From Gimibacter soli (GTDB lineage Bacteria > Pseudomonadota > Alphaproteobacteria > Sphingomonadales > Kordiimonadaceae): a stretch of DNA of 64,000 nt. How positions within the stretch are numbered: the first letter of the stretch is position 1; each line of letters starts with the position of its first letter. The translations under genes and the position numbers were made by a program. Below the pieces are notes generated by a model, which worked only from the letters and a program-made list of their open reading frames with translations, was not told the DNA's origin and did no database searches. Positions 50,708-60,413 of this stretch are shown here, in pieces. The stretch is taken from assembly GCF_028463845.1 (NCBI RefSeq), contig NZ_CP116805.1, forward strand, positions 2,604,001 through 2,668,000, given 5' to 3'.

Positions 50708-51258
50708 GCGCCGCCCTCCTTCGTGTCCATGTCGAGGATCGCCTTGATACGGGCCGGCGGCTCGACCACAAACTCCTGCAGGTTCCAGCGGTCGAACGTT
50801 TCCATCTCGCCGCCATCCCAAACAGCAGGCGTATGCGGTGTTTCGTCCGTCACCTGGATCATGTCGGAATAAAACTCGACATTGTTGCCGTCCGGATCCT
50901 TGAACACGATGAAAGTGTTGCCGCCCGGCCCGTGACGACCGATGCCGCGGTCGATCGGTATGCCGCGCGCCACCAGCATTTCGGTGATCTCGCGAATCTC
51001 GTCGAGCGTCTCCACATGGTAGGAAAAATGCTCAACCATCGGATACTGGCCTTCCGGCGCCGCCACATGGCCGGGCGGCAGCTGCAGGAGGGCCAGATCG
51101 TGGTGATCCTCGCCGCAGCGCAGGAAGACCATATGGCTGCCGATCCAGTCGGAGACCTCAAGGCCGACGACCTCGGTATAGAAAGCAAGGGATTGCTGGA
51201 TATCACGCACCTTGAGAACAAGATGGCCCAGCTTGCGGGGCTTTGGACGATACATCAT
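50704..51258 (-). CDS. VOC-superfamily extradiol-dioxygenase-like protein
   Basis: A 184-residue vicinal-oxygen-chelate protein. Metal ligands of the type I extradiol pattern can be placed: H12 (LGHLVLKV), a mid-chain His in EHFSYHVE and a Glu in DGNNVEFYSD. The length suits a one-domain dioxygenase rather than the usual two-domain type. Its operon neighbours (hydrolase, FAH enzyme, importer) support cleavage of a catechol-like ring, but glyoxalase-like or isomerase activity cannot be excluded. Confidence 0.8.
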   Translation of the reverse strand: MMYRPKPRKLGHLVLKVRDIQQSLAFYTEVVGLEVSDWIGSHMVFLRCGEDHHDLALLQLPPGHVAAPEGQYPMVEHFSYHVETLDEIREITEMLVARGIPIDRGIGRHGPGGNTFIVFKDPDGNNVEFYSDMIQVTDETPHTPAVWDGGEMETFDRWNLQEFVVEPPARIKAILDMDTKEGGA

Positions 51259-51264
51259 GGCCTC

Positions 51265-52284
51265 CTATTCGGCGGTGTCAGCAGGCAGGAATACGGTGGA
51301 ATAGATATCCCCGGCGGCGATCGGTGCGCTCAGCGACCCAACTTCGGTGAGGATATCGAGCGTGCCCTGAATGCGGTCGGCATCGATATGGCCCGGCCCA
51401 CCTTCGGTCGCGAACAATTCGCCGGTTTCAACAATCTGCTGGCGGGTGACGGCGGCATCGAGAAGGCTGTGGGCCTCCTTCATGATCGTCACTGCTTCGT
51501 CCGGATGGTTGAAGGCATAGGCATAGCCACGGTAGGTCGCGCGCAGGAAGCCACGCACCACATCAGGCTTGTCCGCAATCAGGCGGTCGCTCGTCACGAT
51601 GCCGCTGCCGTAAATATCCAGCCCGAAATTGGCATAGGGGAGCCAACCGATGGTGAGGCCCGCCTCCCCGGCCCGTTTCTGGAACAGGGCGATGGAATTG
51701 CCGAGCCAGCATTCGCCGAGGTCGATCTTGTCTTCAATGAGCGAGGCAACCACAACGGCAGGATCAAGCTGCATGATGGTCACATCGCCGGCTTCCATGC
51801 CATTGCGGGCGAGCCACGCGGGCAACAGGGCCTGCACCGGACTTGCCTGCCCGCCACCGAAAACAAGGCCTTTCATGTCCGCAGGGGCGGCGACGCTGTG
51901 GCGTTCCTGCACGAAGCAGGCACCGGCGGGCCAGCGGCCATTGATGGCGCCGACCATGCGGGTCTGACCCCCATTGGCGCGGTTCAGCGCAACGGCCATC
52001 GGGTCGCCGTAGCCAAACTCGAACATGCCCTGGTCCAGCTCGTTGACAGTGCGAATGCCGCCAAAGCCGCGCACGGCTTCAACCGTCAGGCCTTCCTCGG
52101 CATAGAAGCCTTTCGCTTCAGCCACAAAGACGCCGGCCATGCTGCCTTGCGGCAGCCACGCCATATTGAAACGCACCTTGGTCAGGTCCGTTGTTTCCTC
52201 GGCACCGCCGCAACCGGCGAGCAACAGGCCTGTCATAAGTACCGCTGCGGCTTTCGCTTTTGCCGTCACTCCCAACGTTTTCAT
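51265..52284 (-). CDS. ABC substrate-binding lipoprotein (SsuA/NMT1-like)
   Basis: About 339 residues from ATG 52284 (GGGAGGGG upstream; ATG 52287 is equally close). The lipobox LLLAGCGG predicts lipidation and anchoring. The remaining chain is an SsuA/ThiY-like periplasmic binding fold (MAWLPQGSMAGVFVAEAKGFYAEEGL; FGYGDPMAV). This family binds sulfonates, nitrate, pyrimidines or aromatic acids. It is the receptor for the adjacent permease and ATPase. Confidence 0.9.
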   Translation of the reverse strand: MKTLGVTAKAKAAAVLMTGLLLAGCGGAEETTDLTKVRFNMAWLPQGSMAGVFVAEAKGFYAEEGLTVEAVRGFGGIRTVNELDQGMFEFGYGDPMAVALNRANGGQTRMVGAINGRWPAGACFVQERHSVAAPADMKGLVFGGGQASPVQALLPAWLARNGMEAGDVTIMQLDPAVVVASLIEDKIDLGECWLGNSIALFQKRAGEAGLTIGWLPYANFGLDIYGSGIVTSDRLIADKPDVVRGFLRATYRGYAYAFNHPDEAVTIMKEAHSLLDAAVTRQQIVETGELFATEGGPGHIDADRIQGTLDILTEVGSLSAPIAAGDIYSTVFLPADTAE

Positions 52285-52304
52285 CATCCCCTCCCTTTCG
52301 TGCA

Positions 52305-53243
52305 TCAGGTTTCGATGCGTTCGGCAGCAACCGGATTGACGATCTCGCCAATCCCATCGATCCAGGCGCGCATCACGTCGCCGTCTTTCAGGTAAACGCC
52401 CCGGCCCATGCCGACGCCTGCGGGGGTGCCGGTCGCGATCACGTCGCCCGGCTGCAGGGTGAGAATGGCTGACAGATACTGGATCTGCTCGAAGACGTTG
52501 AAGATCATCTCGCCGGTGCTGCCGTCCTGCATCGTTTCGCCGTTGACAGAGAGCCCCATGCGGAAGGCATGCGGATCACCGAGGCAGTCGCGGGGCACGA
52601 ACCAGGGGCCGAGCGGCAGGAAGGTGTCGTAGCTTTTGCCGCGGAACCAGTCGTGCTTGAACGGGAAGTCGTTGCGGCGGGTCTGGTCGCGCGCCGAAAC
52701 ATCGTTGACGACGATATAGCCCGCGATGTGATGTACGGCGTCCGCAAGCGCGATGCGTTTGCCGGGCTTGCCGATCACCACGCCCAGCTCGACTTCCCAG
52801 TCTGCGCGTTCAACCTGCGCAGGGATCACGACCGTTTCGCCGGTTGCGATCGCAGAGTCCGGTGACTTCATGAAAACATAGGGCTGACTGTTGACCTTCT
52901 CGGCCAGCACTGTGTCCATTTCGTTCGCATGCTCGATGAAGTTCGAGGCGGTCGCGAACACGCGGCGCGGATGGAACGGCAACAGCAACGAAGGATCGGC
53001 AACGACAAGCCCGGAAAGGCGGCCATCCTTCAGGGCGTCGGCGGCGACCGCGACAAGCGCCTTGATGCTGCCATCGACTTCCGCCCAGTTCCGGATGATG
53101 CCGTCCAGTGTCGCGTCCACCGGCAGCGCGTGGCCGAGTCTGTCGGCGGTCCCTTCAAGGTCGATCAGGTGATCGTCAACGACGATCCCGGTACGGGCTG
53201 CACCGTCATCGGCGCGGTAAGTGGCAAGGGCAAACCAAATCAT
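52305..53243 (-). CDS. Fumarylacetoacetate-hydrolase (FAH) family enzyme
   Basis: A 312-residue FAH-fold protein. Metal-binding acids are visible in the family blocks DWEVELGVVIGK and VVNDVSARD, with KSYDTFLPLGPW and TGTPAGVGMG toward the C terminus. Members hydrolyse or decarboxylate acylpyruvates and ring-fission products. It is the second gene of the minus-strand operon, after a TauE-type exporter. The exact substrate is not readable from sequence. Confidence 0.88.
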   Translation of the reverse strand: MIWFALATYRADDGAARTGIVVDDHLIDLEGTADRLGHALPVDATLDGIIRNWAEVDGSIKALVAVAADALKDGRLSGLVVADPSLLLPFHPRRVFATASNFIEHANEMDTVLAEKVNSQPYVFMKSPDSAIATGETVVIPAQVERADWEVELGVVIGKPGKRIALADAVHHIAGYIVVNDVSARDQTRRNDFPFKHDWFRGKSYDTFLPLGPWFVPRDCLGDPHAFRMGLSVNGETMQDGSTGEMIFNVFEQIQYLSAILTLQPGDVIATGTPAGVGMGRGVYLKDGDVMRAWIDGIGEIVNPVAAERIET

Positions 53244-53256
53244 AAAAACATTCCTT

Positions 53257-54099
53257 CTAGAGCGTCAGTGCCGCGCGGTAGAGCATCCGCGCCGCAACGA
53301 TGGCGAGGAAGCAGCCGAACGCGATGCTGAGATGGCGCGGGGTCATGGCATGGGCGAGTTTCGCGCCCCAGGGTGCAGCGACCCAGGTCGCCGGTGTGAT
53401 AACGAGAAAGCCGATGGCATTGACGAAGCCAAGGCTGCCGGCAGGCAGGCGCGGGTCGCCCCAGCCGGTGAGGATGAAGCCGATGGTGGCGGGAACGCTG
53501 ATCAGCAACCCGAACAGGGAGGCTGTACCGACAGCCCGGTGGATCGGTTGCCCCATCAGGGTCATGGCCGGCACGCTGAGTGTTCCGCCGCCGATCCCCA
53601 TCATGCTCGAAAACAGACCAACAAAGGCGGGCGGCACCATGCCGACGATCCCGCGCGGGACAGCGGACGTGATATGCTTGCCGTCAAGTGGCAGAATCAT
53701 CTTCAGGGTCACCAGTGCCGCGATGCCCCCAAAGACAAGCGACAGCACGCCGCTGGAAACCTGCGAGGCGACAACCACCCCCGCTGCCGATCCGATCAGA
53801 ATTGGCGCGGCCCAAAGCCGGGTCACATCGAGGTCAATCGCACCCTTGCGGTGGTGCGCCTTGGCCGATGAAACAGACGTCACCATGATTGTCGAAAGCG
53901 ATGTGGCAACGGCAACATGCATGCGGATTGCGGGATCAACGCCCACAAGCCCAAGTGCCACTTCCATCACAGGGACAATCACGATACCGCCGCCGACCCC
54001 GAGAAGGCCCGCGAGGATTCCGCCGGCCAGACCGGTACTGATCATCATCAGGAGAAGCGGCAGCGCTTCGATCAATTGTTCGCCAAGGCTATGGTCCAT
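53257..54099 (-). CDS. TauE/SafE-family membrane exporter
   Basis: A 280-residue membrane protein with about eight helices and the twice-occurring TauE block (GLLGVGGGIVIVPVM and SSMMGIGGGTLSVPAM). The family includes exporters of sulfite and sulfoacetate but also other small anions. It is the first gene of the minus-strand operon that includes an SsuABC-like importer, which hints at a sulfonated substrate. That hint is weak because the family is broad. Confidence 0.88.
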   Translation of the reverse strand: MDHSLGEQLIEALPLLLMMISTGLAGGILAGLLGVGGGIVIVPVMEVALGLVGVDPAIRMHVAVATSLSTIMVTSVSSAKAHHRKGAIDLDVTRLWAAPILIGSAAGVVVASQVSSGVLSLVFGGIAALVTLKMILPLDGKHITSAVPRGIVGMVPPAFVGLFSSMMGIGGGTLSVPAMTLMGQPIHRAVGTASLFGLLISVPATIGFILTGWGDPRLPAGSLGFVNAIGFLVITPATWVAAPWGAKLAHAMTPRHLSIAFGCFLAIVAARMLYRAALTL

Positions 54100-54225
54100 T
54101 GGAGGGGCTTTCGGACTGTTCTTTCCTCCTTTCGGACTAGCCCAAACCGGTCAGGTCATAAAATTATAATACCGGTGCGCAATATTCCCGTTCGGCATAT
54201 CTCGCCTTCAGCTCTCTATATAGTT

Positions 54226-54239
54226 TTCGTTATAACGAA
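54226..54239. promoter_or_regulatory. Perfect 14-bp palindrome, probable operator
   Basis: TTCGTTATAACGAA lies between the divergent TauE and DUF108/VOC operons. The sequence GTTATAACGAAGC here matches GTTATAGCGAAGC in the repeat at 44539-44568 at 12 of 13 positions. Confidence 0.55.
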
Positions 54240-54342
54240 GCCCGAAGCTAATACTTCATGGCATAGAGGAAACTGCCTAGCTTGACGGAAAGCCCCGCGC
54301 CCACCGCGCGGATGTGTTTCTCGCTCGCGAAAGGCAGAATTG

Positions 54343-55146
54343 ATGAAGAAAGTTGCGATTGCAGGACTGGGCACGATCGGCCTTGTCGTGGCGAAAAGGC
54401 TGGACGCGGGCATCGAAGGACTGAAGCTTGTCGCCGTTTCAAGCGGCAACCGGGAAAAGGCAGAGGCCAAACTTGCAGAGCTTTCCAGCCCCGTTCCCAT
54501 GGTTTCCAACGAAACGCTCGCCACCCTTGCCGATATCATCGTCGACTGCGCACCGACCAAGGCATTCGATACTGTTGCCGAGTCCGCGCTCAAGGCCGGC
54601 CGCACGCTCGTAACCGTCAGCGGCGCCGCCATTCTCAAGAACCCGGGCATTGTAGATGTTGCGCGTGCCCACGGCGGTCGTATCGTGCTGGCCACCGGTG
54701 CCCTTCTCGGACTTGACGCCGTGCGGGCAGCCGCCGAAGGCAATATCCATTCGATCCGCATGCGGACAGCGAAGCCGCCAAAGTCTCTCGTTACCGCAGA
54801 ATATGTGGTGAAAAACGGGATCGACCTTTCGGGCCTCACCGAACCCCTGAAGCTTTTCTCCGGCACCGCCCGCGAAGGGGCAATGGCTTTTCCTGCCAAT
54901 GTGAATGTGGCAGCGGCCCTTGGCCTCGCGGGCGTCGGGGCGGATCGCACCGAGCTTGAAATCTGGGCGGATCCGGCGCTTGAGCGCAACACCCACACCA
55001 TCACCGTCGATGCGGACAGCGCCAGCTTCGAGCTGCGCATCCAGAATATCCCGACGGACGAGAATCCCGGCACCGGCCGGATAACCGCGCTCAGTGTGAT
55101 CGCGGCCATTAAGGCGCAAGTCGCGCCGCTCCATGTAGGAACGTGA
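54343..55146 (+). CDS. Aspartate-dehydrogenase-like (NadX/DUF108) oxidoreductase, copy 2
   Basis: A 267-residue paralogue of the 47.5-48.3 kb gene with Rossmann motif GLGTIGLVVAKRL and C-terminal DUF108 domain (RTAKPPKS, FSGTAREGAMAFPANVNVAAALGLAG). ATG 54343 is used. It begins a short plus-strand operon with a VOC protein, mirroring the pairing in the divergent operon. NadX function for NAD synthesis is possible in principle, but no nadA/nadC neighbours exist, so a catabolic dehydrogenase is favoured. Confidence 0.85.
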   Translation: MKKVAIAGLGTIGLVVAKRLDAGIEGLKLVAVSSGNREKAEAKLAELSSPVPMVSNETLATLADIIVDCAPTKAFDTVAESALKAGRTLVTVSGAAILKNPGIVDVARAHGGRIVLATGALLGLDAVRAAAEGNIHSIRMRTAKPPKSLVTAEYVVKNGIDLSGLTEPLKLFSGTAREGAMAFPANVNVAAALGLAGVGADRTELEIWADPALERNTHTITVDADSASFELRIQNIPTDENPGTGRITALSVIAAIKAQVAPLHVGT

Positions 55147-55166
55147 CGATCCAGAAAGGAAATCCC

Positions 55167-55604
55167 ATGACCGTTCGCCTGCGCCACGTGGCCATTGCCT
55201 CGGCCGACCCCGACAATGCTGCCAAGTTCTTCGAGACCGTCCTTGGCTGGACCATTGCCGGCAAGGTCGATAGCCGCAATGCCCGCGGCTATTATGTAAC
55301 TGACGGCACCATCAATATCGCCCTTCTGAATTTCAAGAACCGCCCGGCGGCGGGCATGGAATTCCCGGAAGGCTACACCGGCCTTCACCACCTGGGCTTC
55401 CAGTGCGATGACATCGAAGGCCTTGTCGAAACCTTCGAAGGCTCCGGCTATGCGCCGCGCCACGATGTGAACATGGCCCAGGGCCTTGGCAAAAACCCCT
55501 CCAAGGACAATGCCGAATACAAGATGAAAGGCCCGGAAGGCGTGATGATTGATGTATCGGAACGCGGCTGGGTCGGCACCGACAGCTACAAGAAACTCGA
55601 CTGA
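55167..55604 (+). CDS. VOC/glyoxalase-family protein
   Basis: A 145-residue single VOC domain. Candidate metal ligands are H7 (RLRHVAIAS), His in GLHHLGFQ and Glu/Asp near GVMIDVSERG. ATG 55167 has AAAGGA. It is paired with the DUF108 protein 20 bases upstream. It could be a lactoylglutathione-lyase-like isomerase or a ring-cleavage accessory enzyme; nothing more specific is supported. Confidence 0.8.
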   Translation: MTVRLRHVAIASADPDNAAKFFETVLGWTIAGKVDSRNARGYYVTDGTINIALLNFKNRPAAGMEFPEGYTGLHHLGFQCDDIEGLVETFEGSGYAPRHDVNMAQGLGKNPSKDNAEYKMKGPEGVMIDVSERGWVGTDSYKKLD

Positions 55605-55642
55605 CCTCCCCCCACTTGCCAAGCCCGTCAGTCGGGTAAAAG

Positions 55643-55680
55643 AGCGGCGCCTGTGATGTCACAGGCGCCGCTTCAGTTCT
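55643..55680. terminator. Bidirectional terminator, 30-nt near-perfect dyad
   Basis: AGCGGCGCCTGTGA / TCACAGGCGCCGCT, 14-bp arms separated by TG, lies between convergent genes. T-rich sequence follows on the minus strand (CTTTTAC), and TTCAGTTCT follows on the plus strand. Confidence 0.8.
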
Positions 55681-55704
55681 GAGTGGGCAGAGTTAGGCAG
55701 GTCT

Positions 55705-56697
55705 TCAGATGTTGAAGAAGGTTGCGGCGTTGCCGCCGAGGATACGTGCCTTGGCTTCATCGCCGAGGTCCGCATGATGGCGCACCAGATCGCCAATCTG
55801 CTGTTCGCCAAGCGGGAAAGGATAGTCCGAGCCAAGCATCACCCGCTCGTCGCCCATGACATCGACCAGAAGCTTCAATGCCTCGTCGCTGAAAACAGCG
55901 GAATCGACATAGAAGCGGTCGAGATAGCTGGACGGGCGGTTGGGGCAATCCTCCCGCACGATATCGCGGTATTGCCAGGCATTGTCGACGCGCCCCAGAA
56001 GGAAGGCAAAGCTGCCGCCGCCGTGCGCGAAGCATAGCTTCAGGCTCCTCGGCAGCCGCTCGAACGCACCCGACAGGATCAGCGACAGGATCGAAAGCTG
56101 CGTTTCCGCCGGCATGGCGACAAGCCATTGCAGCATATATTTCGGCATACGCTCGCGCGCCATCATGTCCCATGGATGGATCAGCACAGGGGCACCAATC
56201 GAGGCCGCGTGCTGCATGAAGGTCATCAGGCCTTCGTCATCAAGGTTCCGGTTGCCGAGATGGTTACCGATATGGACCCCGATATGCCCGGCCGCCATCG
56301 CCCGCTCCAGCTCCTTACAGGCTAGATCGGTATCCTGTAGCGGCACCTGGCACATAACCTTCAGGCGGGCCGGATCGGGCGCGCAAAGATCAAGCGCAAG
56401 ATCGTTGAAGAAGGCCGCGCTTTCAGCGGCGTCCTTGGCTGGTCGGGAATAGCCGAACATAACCGGTGTTGCGCTCATCACCTGAACGTCCACGCCGCAG
56501 CGGTCCATATCCTCAAGCCGGGCAGAAGCAGCCCAGCAGGCATTGGTGATCGGGCGGAAATGCCGGTCGCCGACCATGATATAGCCGTTCTCGGCGTCGG
56601 TTTTCAGGAGCCACGGCAGGCCAGAAATCCGGGCCTTTTCCGAGCGGGAAGCGTCCATTTCCGGGAAGAAATGGCTGTGCATGTCGATCACTGTCAC
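55705..56697 (-). CDS. nbaD: 2-amino-3-carboxymuconate-6-semialdehyde decarboxylase
   Basis: A 330-residue amidohydrolase-fold decarboxylase of the ACMSD family. The zinc site begins with [10 protein letters not shown] near residue 4; further ligands are in [18 protein letters not shown] and LGSDYPFP. It removes the carboxylate from ACMS, the 3-hydroxyanthranilate ring-cleavage product, giving 2-aminomuconate semialdehyde. Four bases separate it from the dioxygenase gene upstream, and it is the last gene of the nba-type operon. Confidence 0.92.
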   Translation of the reverse strand: MTVIDMHSHFFPEMDASRSEKARISGLPWLLKTDAENGYIMVGDRHFRPITNACWAASARLEDMDRCGVDVQVMSATPVMFGYSRPAKDAAESAAFFNDLALDLCAPDPARLKVMCQVPLQDTDLACKELERAMAAGHIGVHIGNHLGNRNLDDEGLMTFMQHAASIGAPVLIHPWDMMARERMPKYMLQWLVAMPAETQLSILSLILSGAFERLPRSLKLCFAHGGGSFAFLLGRVDNAWQYRDIVREDCPNRPSSYLDRFYVDSAVFSDEALKLLVDVMGDERVMLGSDYPFPLGEQQIGDLVRHHADLGDEAKARILGGNAATFFNI

Positions 56698-56701
56698 GGC
56701 G

Positions 56702-57229
56702 TCAGTCCTTTCCCGGATGGAAAGTGCCGCACTTGGGGCAAAGCCGCTTGTCGTGCCGGTCGTGGAAGGCCTGATAGATCGGCGGCAGGTCTTTCTCGAT
56801 ATCGGTTACCGGTCGCTCTTCCCGGTGCAGGTGCGTGTGGCACTTGGGACAGAACCAGTGGAAGATTTCGGTCGGGCGCACACGCTCCACCACGATACCG
56901 ACGCTTGAAGGGTCGGGCCGCTGCGGCGAATGCAACAGGCGCGGCGGCAGCAGGAAGACATTGCCTTCCGGGATATCGATCCGGTCGGGACCCGCATCCG
57001 TCATGATATTCAGATGGATGTCACCCTTGATCTGGTAGAAGAATTCCTCGTGCGGGTCTTCGTGATAATCGTTCCGCCGGTTAGGGCCGCCCACCAGGAA
57101 CACGATGAAATCAGTATCGCGCCACAGGGCCTTCACGTTCGTCGGCGGTGTTTTCAGGAGTTCTTCGTTCTCCCGCATGAAGCGGTGGAGATCGAAGGGA
57201 AGCGTGTAGGGTTTCTGGAACAGTGTCAT
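56702..57229 (-). CDS. nbaC: 3-hydroxyanthranilate 3,4-dioxygenase
   Basis: A 175-residue cupin, the usual bacterial length. The catalytic iron site is seen as H56/E62 ([16 protein letters not shown]) and H100 (LLHSPQRP). The C-terminal rubredoxin-like iron site is present as CPKCH and CPKCG. It opens the ring of 3-hydroxyanthranilate to ACMS. ATG 57229 is chosen by homology; its ribosome site is weak (GGGAAGAG some distance upstream). Confidence 0.94.
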   Translation of the reverse strand: MTLFQKPYTLPFDLHRFMRENEELLKTPPTNVKALWRDTDFIVFLVGGPNRRNDYHEDPHEEFFYQIKGDIHLNIMTDAGPDRIDIPEGNVFLLPPRLLHSPQRPDPSSVGIVVERVRPTEIFHWFCPKCHTHLHREERPVTDIEKDLPPIYQAFHDRHDKRLCPKCGTFHPGKD

Positions 57230-57251
57230 TGTTGGCTCTTCCCTCTTTGCG

Positions 57252-57668
57252 TCATCCGCGCGGGCGGTAAGCAACCGCCTTGATTTCGATCAGCAGGTGC
57301 GGATGGGGCAGCTGATGCACCGCAACCGTGGTGCGGGCCGGCCCCGTTTCGTCAAAGAACTCCCCATAGACTTCGTTATAGCCCTTGAAGTCGTTCATAT
57401 TGACAAGATAAGCAGAAATTTCGACCACATCCTTCAGGTCGGCGCCCGCATCGGCGAGAATTTCACCGATATTCAGGATCACCGCGCGTGTTTGCGCCCT
57501 GATATCGAGGGTCGTGGCGCCGAAACCATCGGCGTCTGCGCCCGCAATCGTGTTATCTGCCCGGCGCGAACTGGTGCCGGATACGAAGATAAAGTCGCCG
57601 GCCCGCCGATAATGGGGGAAACGCCCGCGCGGCACGGCCCGCCCTGCGATCACACGCCCGTCGCTCAT
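57252..57668 (-). CDS. nbaF: 2-aminomuconate deaminase (RidA family)
   Basis: A 138-residue RidA/YjgF-fold protein from ATG 57668, which overlaps the decarboxylase-gene stop (ATGA). Family blocks include [31 protein letters not shown] and [14 protein letters not shown]. In this operon it corresponds to the NbaF/AmnD-type deaminase that converts 2-aminomuconate to 4-oxalocrotonate, rather than to a general enamine deaminase. Confidence 0.9.
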   Translation of the reverse strand: MSDGRVIAGRAVPRGRFPHYRRAGDFIFVSGTSSRRADNTIAGADADGFGATTLDIRAQTRAVILNIGEILADAGADLKDVVEISAYLVNMNDFKGYNEVYGEFFDETGPARTTVAVHQLPHPHLLIEIKAVAYRPRG

Positions 57669-58444
57669 GAAGCTGCTCCCTTCACCTTCAGGTCCACCCG
57701 TCCTAGACCTTCGGTTTCCAGCGCGACATGCAACCCTGCCTTCAGCGGCTGTGCCGCCGTTGCCGCACCCGCCAGCACGATCTGCCCGGGGGCAAGCTGG
57801 AAACCATATCGCCCGGCAAGCCTTGCTGCCGCCACCAGAGACCGCCACGGGTTGCCAAGGATGCCTGCAGACGACCCGATCTCCACCGGGCGGCCATCAA
57901 AGCGCATCACCATGCCAAGGTTGGCGATATCCGCCGGTGGCTTTGACCAGGCGCCGATCACGAAGCCCGAAGACGAGCAATTGTCGGCCACGACATCCTC
58001 AAGCGAGAATTTGAAATCGCGGTAGCGGCTGTCGATCAACTCCATGGCCGGCGCCACAGCGTCGACCGCCGAAATTGCTTCCGGTAGCGAAACATTGCCT
58101 GAAAGCGGTCGCGAAAGGCGGAAAGCGATCTCCGGCTCGATCCGGGGATGGACATAATCTTCCATCGAAGCCTCGCCGCCATCTTCCAACATCATGGCAT
58201 CGGTGAGCCGTCCCCAGATCAGGTCGGCGACACCCATCTGCACCATCTTGGCGCGGCTGGTGAACCCCATCTTGATGCCCACGAGCGCTTCACCCCGCAA
58301 CAGGCGCCGGGCGATCGACCGCGCCTGGATTTCATAGGCTTCATCAAGGGTGATGGCGTCAGCACCTGTTGAAAGCTGGGCAACAGCGCTGGCCTTCGCG
58401 GCAGCGCTATCAAGCCGCTCGGCGATTGTATCGAGGCGGCTCAT
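57665..58444 (-). CDS. nbaH: 4-oxalocrotonate decarboxylase
   Basis: A 259-residue FAH-fold enzyme close to DmpH/XylI. The segments [28 protein letters not shown] and [21 protein letters not shown] are characteristic. It converts 4-oxalocrotonate to 2-oxopent-4-enoate, usually as a complex with the hydratase encoded at 60414-61196. It overlaps both neighbours by ATGA. Confidence 0.9.
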   Translation of the reverse strand: MSRLDTIAERLDSAAAKASAVAQLSTGADAITLDEAYEIQARSIARRLLRGEALVGIKMGFTSRAKMVQMGVADLIWGRLTDAMMLEDGGEASMEDYVHPRIEPEIAFRLSRPLSGNVSLPEAISAVDAVAPAMELIDSRYRDFKFSLEDVVADNCSSSGFVIGAWSKPPADIANLGMVMRFDGRPVEIGSSAGILGNPWRSLVAAARLAGRYGFQLAPGQIVLAGAATAAQPLKAGLHVALETEGLGRVDLKVKGAAS

Positions 58445-59463
58445 GCTGCGGCCTCCCGTTCCTTGAGGATATCAAGCGCCACATCGACGATCATATCTTC
58501 CTGCCCGCCAACCATCTTGCGCGCCCCGAGGCGGACCAGAATTTCACGAACATCGAGGCCATATTGCGCGGCGGCCTTTTCTGCGTGGCGCAGGAACGAG
58601 GAATAGACGCCTGCATAGCCGAGGCTCAGAGTTTCGCGGTCCACCCGGACGGGCCTGTCCTGCAGCGGACGGACAAGGTCTTCCGCCGCGTCCATCAGTT
58701 TGAAAAGATCGCAGCCATGGTTCCAGCCCTTGCGGTCGGCGGCAGCGATAAAGACTTCCAGCGGGGCATTGCCCGCCCCCGCCCCCATGCCGGCGAGGCT
58801 TGCATCAACGCGGCGCGCACCGTTCTGGACCGCCACGATGGAGTTGGCGACCCCGAGCGACAGATTATGGTGGGCGTGAATGCCGCGTTCGGTAGCAGGA
58901 TCGAGCACTTCGTTAAACGCCTCAAGGCGCTCGGCCACACCGTCCATATCCAGCGCACCGCCGCTGTCGACCACATAGACGCACTCGGCACCGTAGCTTT
59001 CCATCAGCTTCGCCTGCTCGGCGAGTTTCGCGGGCGCCGTCATATGCGACATCATCAGGAAACCGACCGTATCCATCCCGATCTCGCGGGCGACGGCAAT
59101 ATGCTGGGCGGCCACGTCTGCCTCGGTCGAGTGGGTCGCGATCCGGATCGAGCGCACACCCAGCGCATAGGCGCGCCGGATATCCTCCTTGGTGCCAATG
59201 CCGGGTAGAAGCAGGGTCGCAAGCTTCGCCTTCTTCAGGACCGAGGCTACCGCCTCGAGCCATTCCCAATCGGTATGGGCGCCAAAGCCATAGTTGAAGC
59301 TGGCCCCCGCCAGCCCGTCGCCGTGAGCCACCTCGATTGCATCGACGCCAGCTTCATCAAGTGCCTTGGCAATCGTCATCACATGGTTGACGCCGTACAT
59401 ATGCCGGATCGCATGCATGCCATCGCGCAGGGTGACGTCCTGGATATAAAGCTTGTCGGTCAT
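58441..59463 (-). CDS. nbaI: 4-hydroxy-2-oxovalerate aldolase
   Basis: A 340-residue HMGL-like TIM barrel of the DmpG/MhpE type. The opening [29 protein letters not shown] and the metal-binding [12 protein letters not shown] fit. It splits 4-hydroxy-2-oxovalerate to pyruvate and acetaldehyde and channels the latter to the dehydrogenase encoded immediately upstream, with ATGA overlaps on both sides. Confidence 0.95.
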   Translation of the reverse strand: MTDKLYIQDVTLRDGMHAIRHMYGVNHVMTIAKALDEAGVDAIEVAHGDGLAGASFNYGFGAHTDWEWLEAVASVLKKAKLATLLLPGIGTKEDIRRAYALGVRSIRIATHSTEADVAAQHIAVAREIGMDTVGFLMMSHMTAPAKLAEQAKLMESYGAECVYVVDSGGALDMDGVAERLEAFNEVLDPATERGIHAHHNLSLGVANSIVAVQNGARRVDASLAGMGAGAGNAPLEVFIAAADRKGWNHGCDLFKLMDAAEDLVRPLQDRPVRVDRETLSLGYAGVYSSFLRHAEKAAAQYGLDVREILVRLGARKMVGGQEDMIVDVALDILKEREAAA

Positions 59464-60404
59464 GCTGCTGCCCGCCCGTATTTTTCAGCGGCGATACGCT
59501 CACCCGTACCGCGCGCTGCCGATGTCATGATGTCCAGATTGCCGGCATAGGCCGGCAGGTAATCCGCCGCCCCCTCGACCTCGAGGAAGATCGAGGATTT
59601 GATGCCGGTGAAAGTGCCGTAGCCGGGGATTTCTAGCGGGTTGTTGTTGCCGAAGCGTTCGAACTGCACGTCCTGCTTCAGCCGGTAGCCCGGCACATAG
59701 GACTGCACGTCCGCCGCCATTGCCGCGACCGATGCCCGGATGGCTTGTTCGTCCGCTTCATCCGACAGCACATAGACCGTATTGCGCATCAGAAGCGGGG
59801 GCTCAGCCGGGTTCAGCACGATGATCGCCTTGCCGCGCGCAGCCCCGCCGACCCGCTCGATAGCGCGGGAAGTTGTTTCGGTGAATTCATCGATATTGGC
59901 GCGCGTACCGGGCCCCGCCGAGCGGGACGAGATCGAGGCGACAATTTCGGCATAGCGCACCGGTGCCACCCGTGCGACAGCCGCCACCATCGGGATCGTG
60001 GCCTGCCCGCCGCAGGTGACCATGTTGACATTGCGCTCGCCAAGGGTTTCCCCAAGGTTGACGACCGGCACGGTATAAGGGCCGATCGCAGCGGGGGTAA
60101 GATCGATCAGCGTCTTTTCAGGGTGATCGGCGAGCAGTTTGTCATGCGCCAGGTGCGCCTTCGCGGACGTCGCATCGAAGAAGATATCAACCTCGCTAAA
60201 AAGATCCTCGCCCATGAAAGCCGCGAGGCCCTCATGGAAGGTCGCCACACCGTGCGAGCGGGCAAGCGCCAGCCCTTCGGACTGGGCATCAATGCCGATC
60301 ACGACCGCCGCCTCAAGAAGGGCATCTGCCTTCACTATCTTCAGCATCAGATCGGTGCCGATATTGCCCGATCCGATGATGGCGCATTTTACCTTCCCGG
60401 CCAT
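59460..60404 (-). CDS. nbaJ: Acetaldehyde dehydrogenase (acylating)
   Basis: A 314-residue DmpF/MhpF-type enzyme. The NAD motif [12 protein letters not shown] opens the chain, and the catalytic Cys is in [10 protein letters not shown] (about residue 130). It converts acetaldehyde to acetyl-CoA and pairs physically with the aldolase. It follows the hydratase gene by nine bases and is ATGA-coupled to the aldolase gene. Confidence 0.95.
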   Translation of the reverse strand: MAGKVKCAIIGSGNIGTDLMLKIVKADALLEAAVVIGIDAQSEGLALARSHGVATFHEGLAAFMGEDLFSEVDIFFDATSAKAHLAHDKLLADHPEKTLIDLTPAAIGPYTVPVVNLGETLGERNVNMVTCGGQATIPMVAAVARVAPVRYAEIVASISSRSAGPGTRANIDEFTETTSRAIERVGGAARGKAIIVLNPAEPPLLMRNTVYVLSDEADEQAIRASVAAMAADVQSYVPGYRLKQDVQFERFGNNNPLEIPGYGTFTGIKSSIFLEVEGAADYLPAYAGNLDIMTSAARGTGERIAAEKYGRAAA

Positions 60405-60413
60405 CCAAGTCCC

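Noticed and set aside
50686-52395. Long plus-strand open frame (about 569 codons) opposite the ABC permease, VOC and binding-protein genes
   Set aside because: It covers three clearly coding minus-strand genes and shows no domain.
54343-55146. NAD-biosynthetic aspartate dehydrogenase NadX
   Set aside because: No nadA or nadC is adjacent, and two divergent copies sit in catabolic operons; the family fold is kept as the call but not the NAD-synthesis role.
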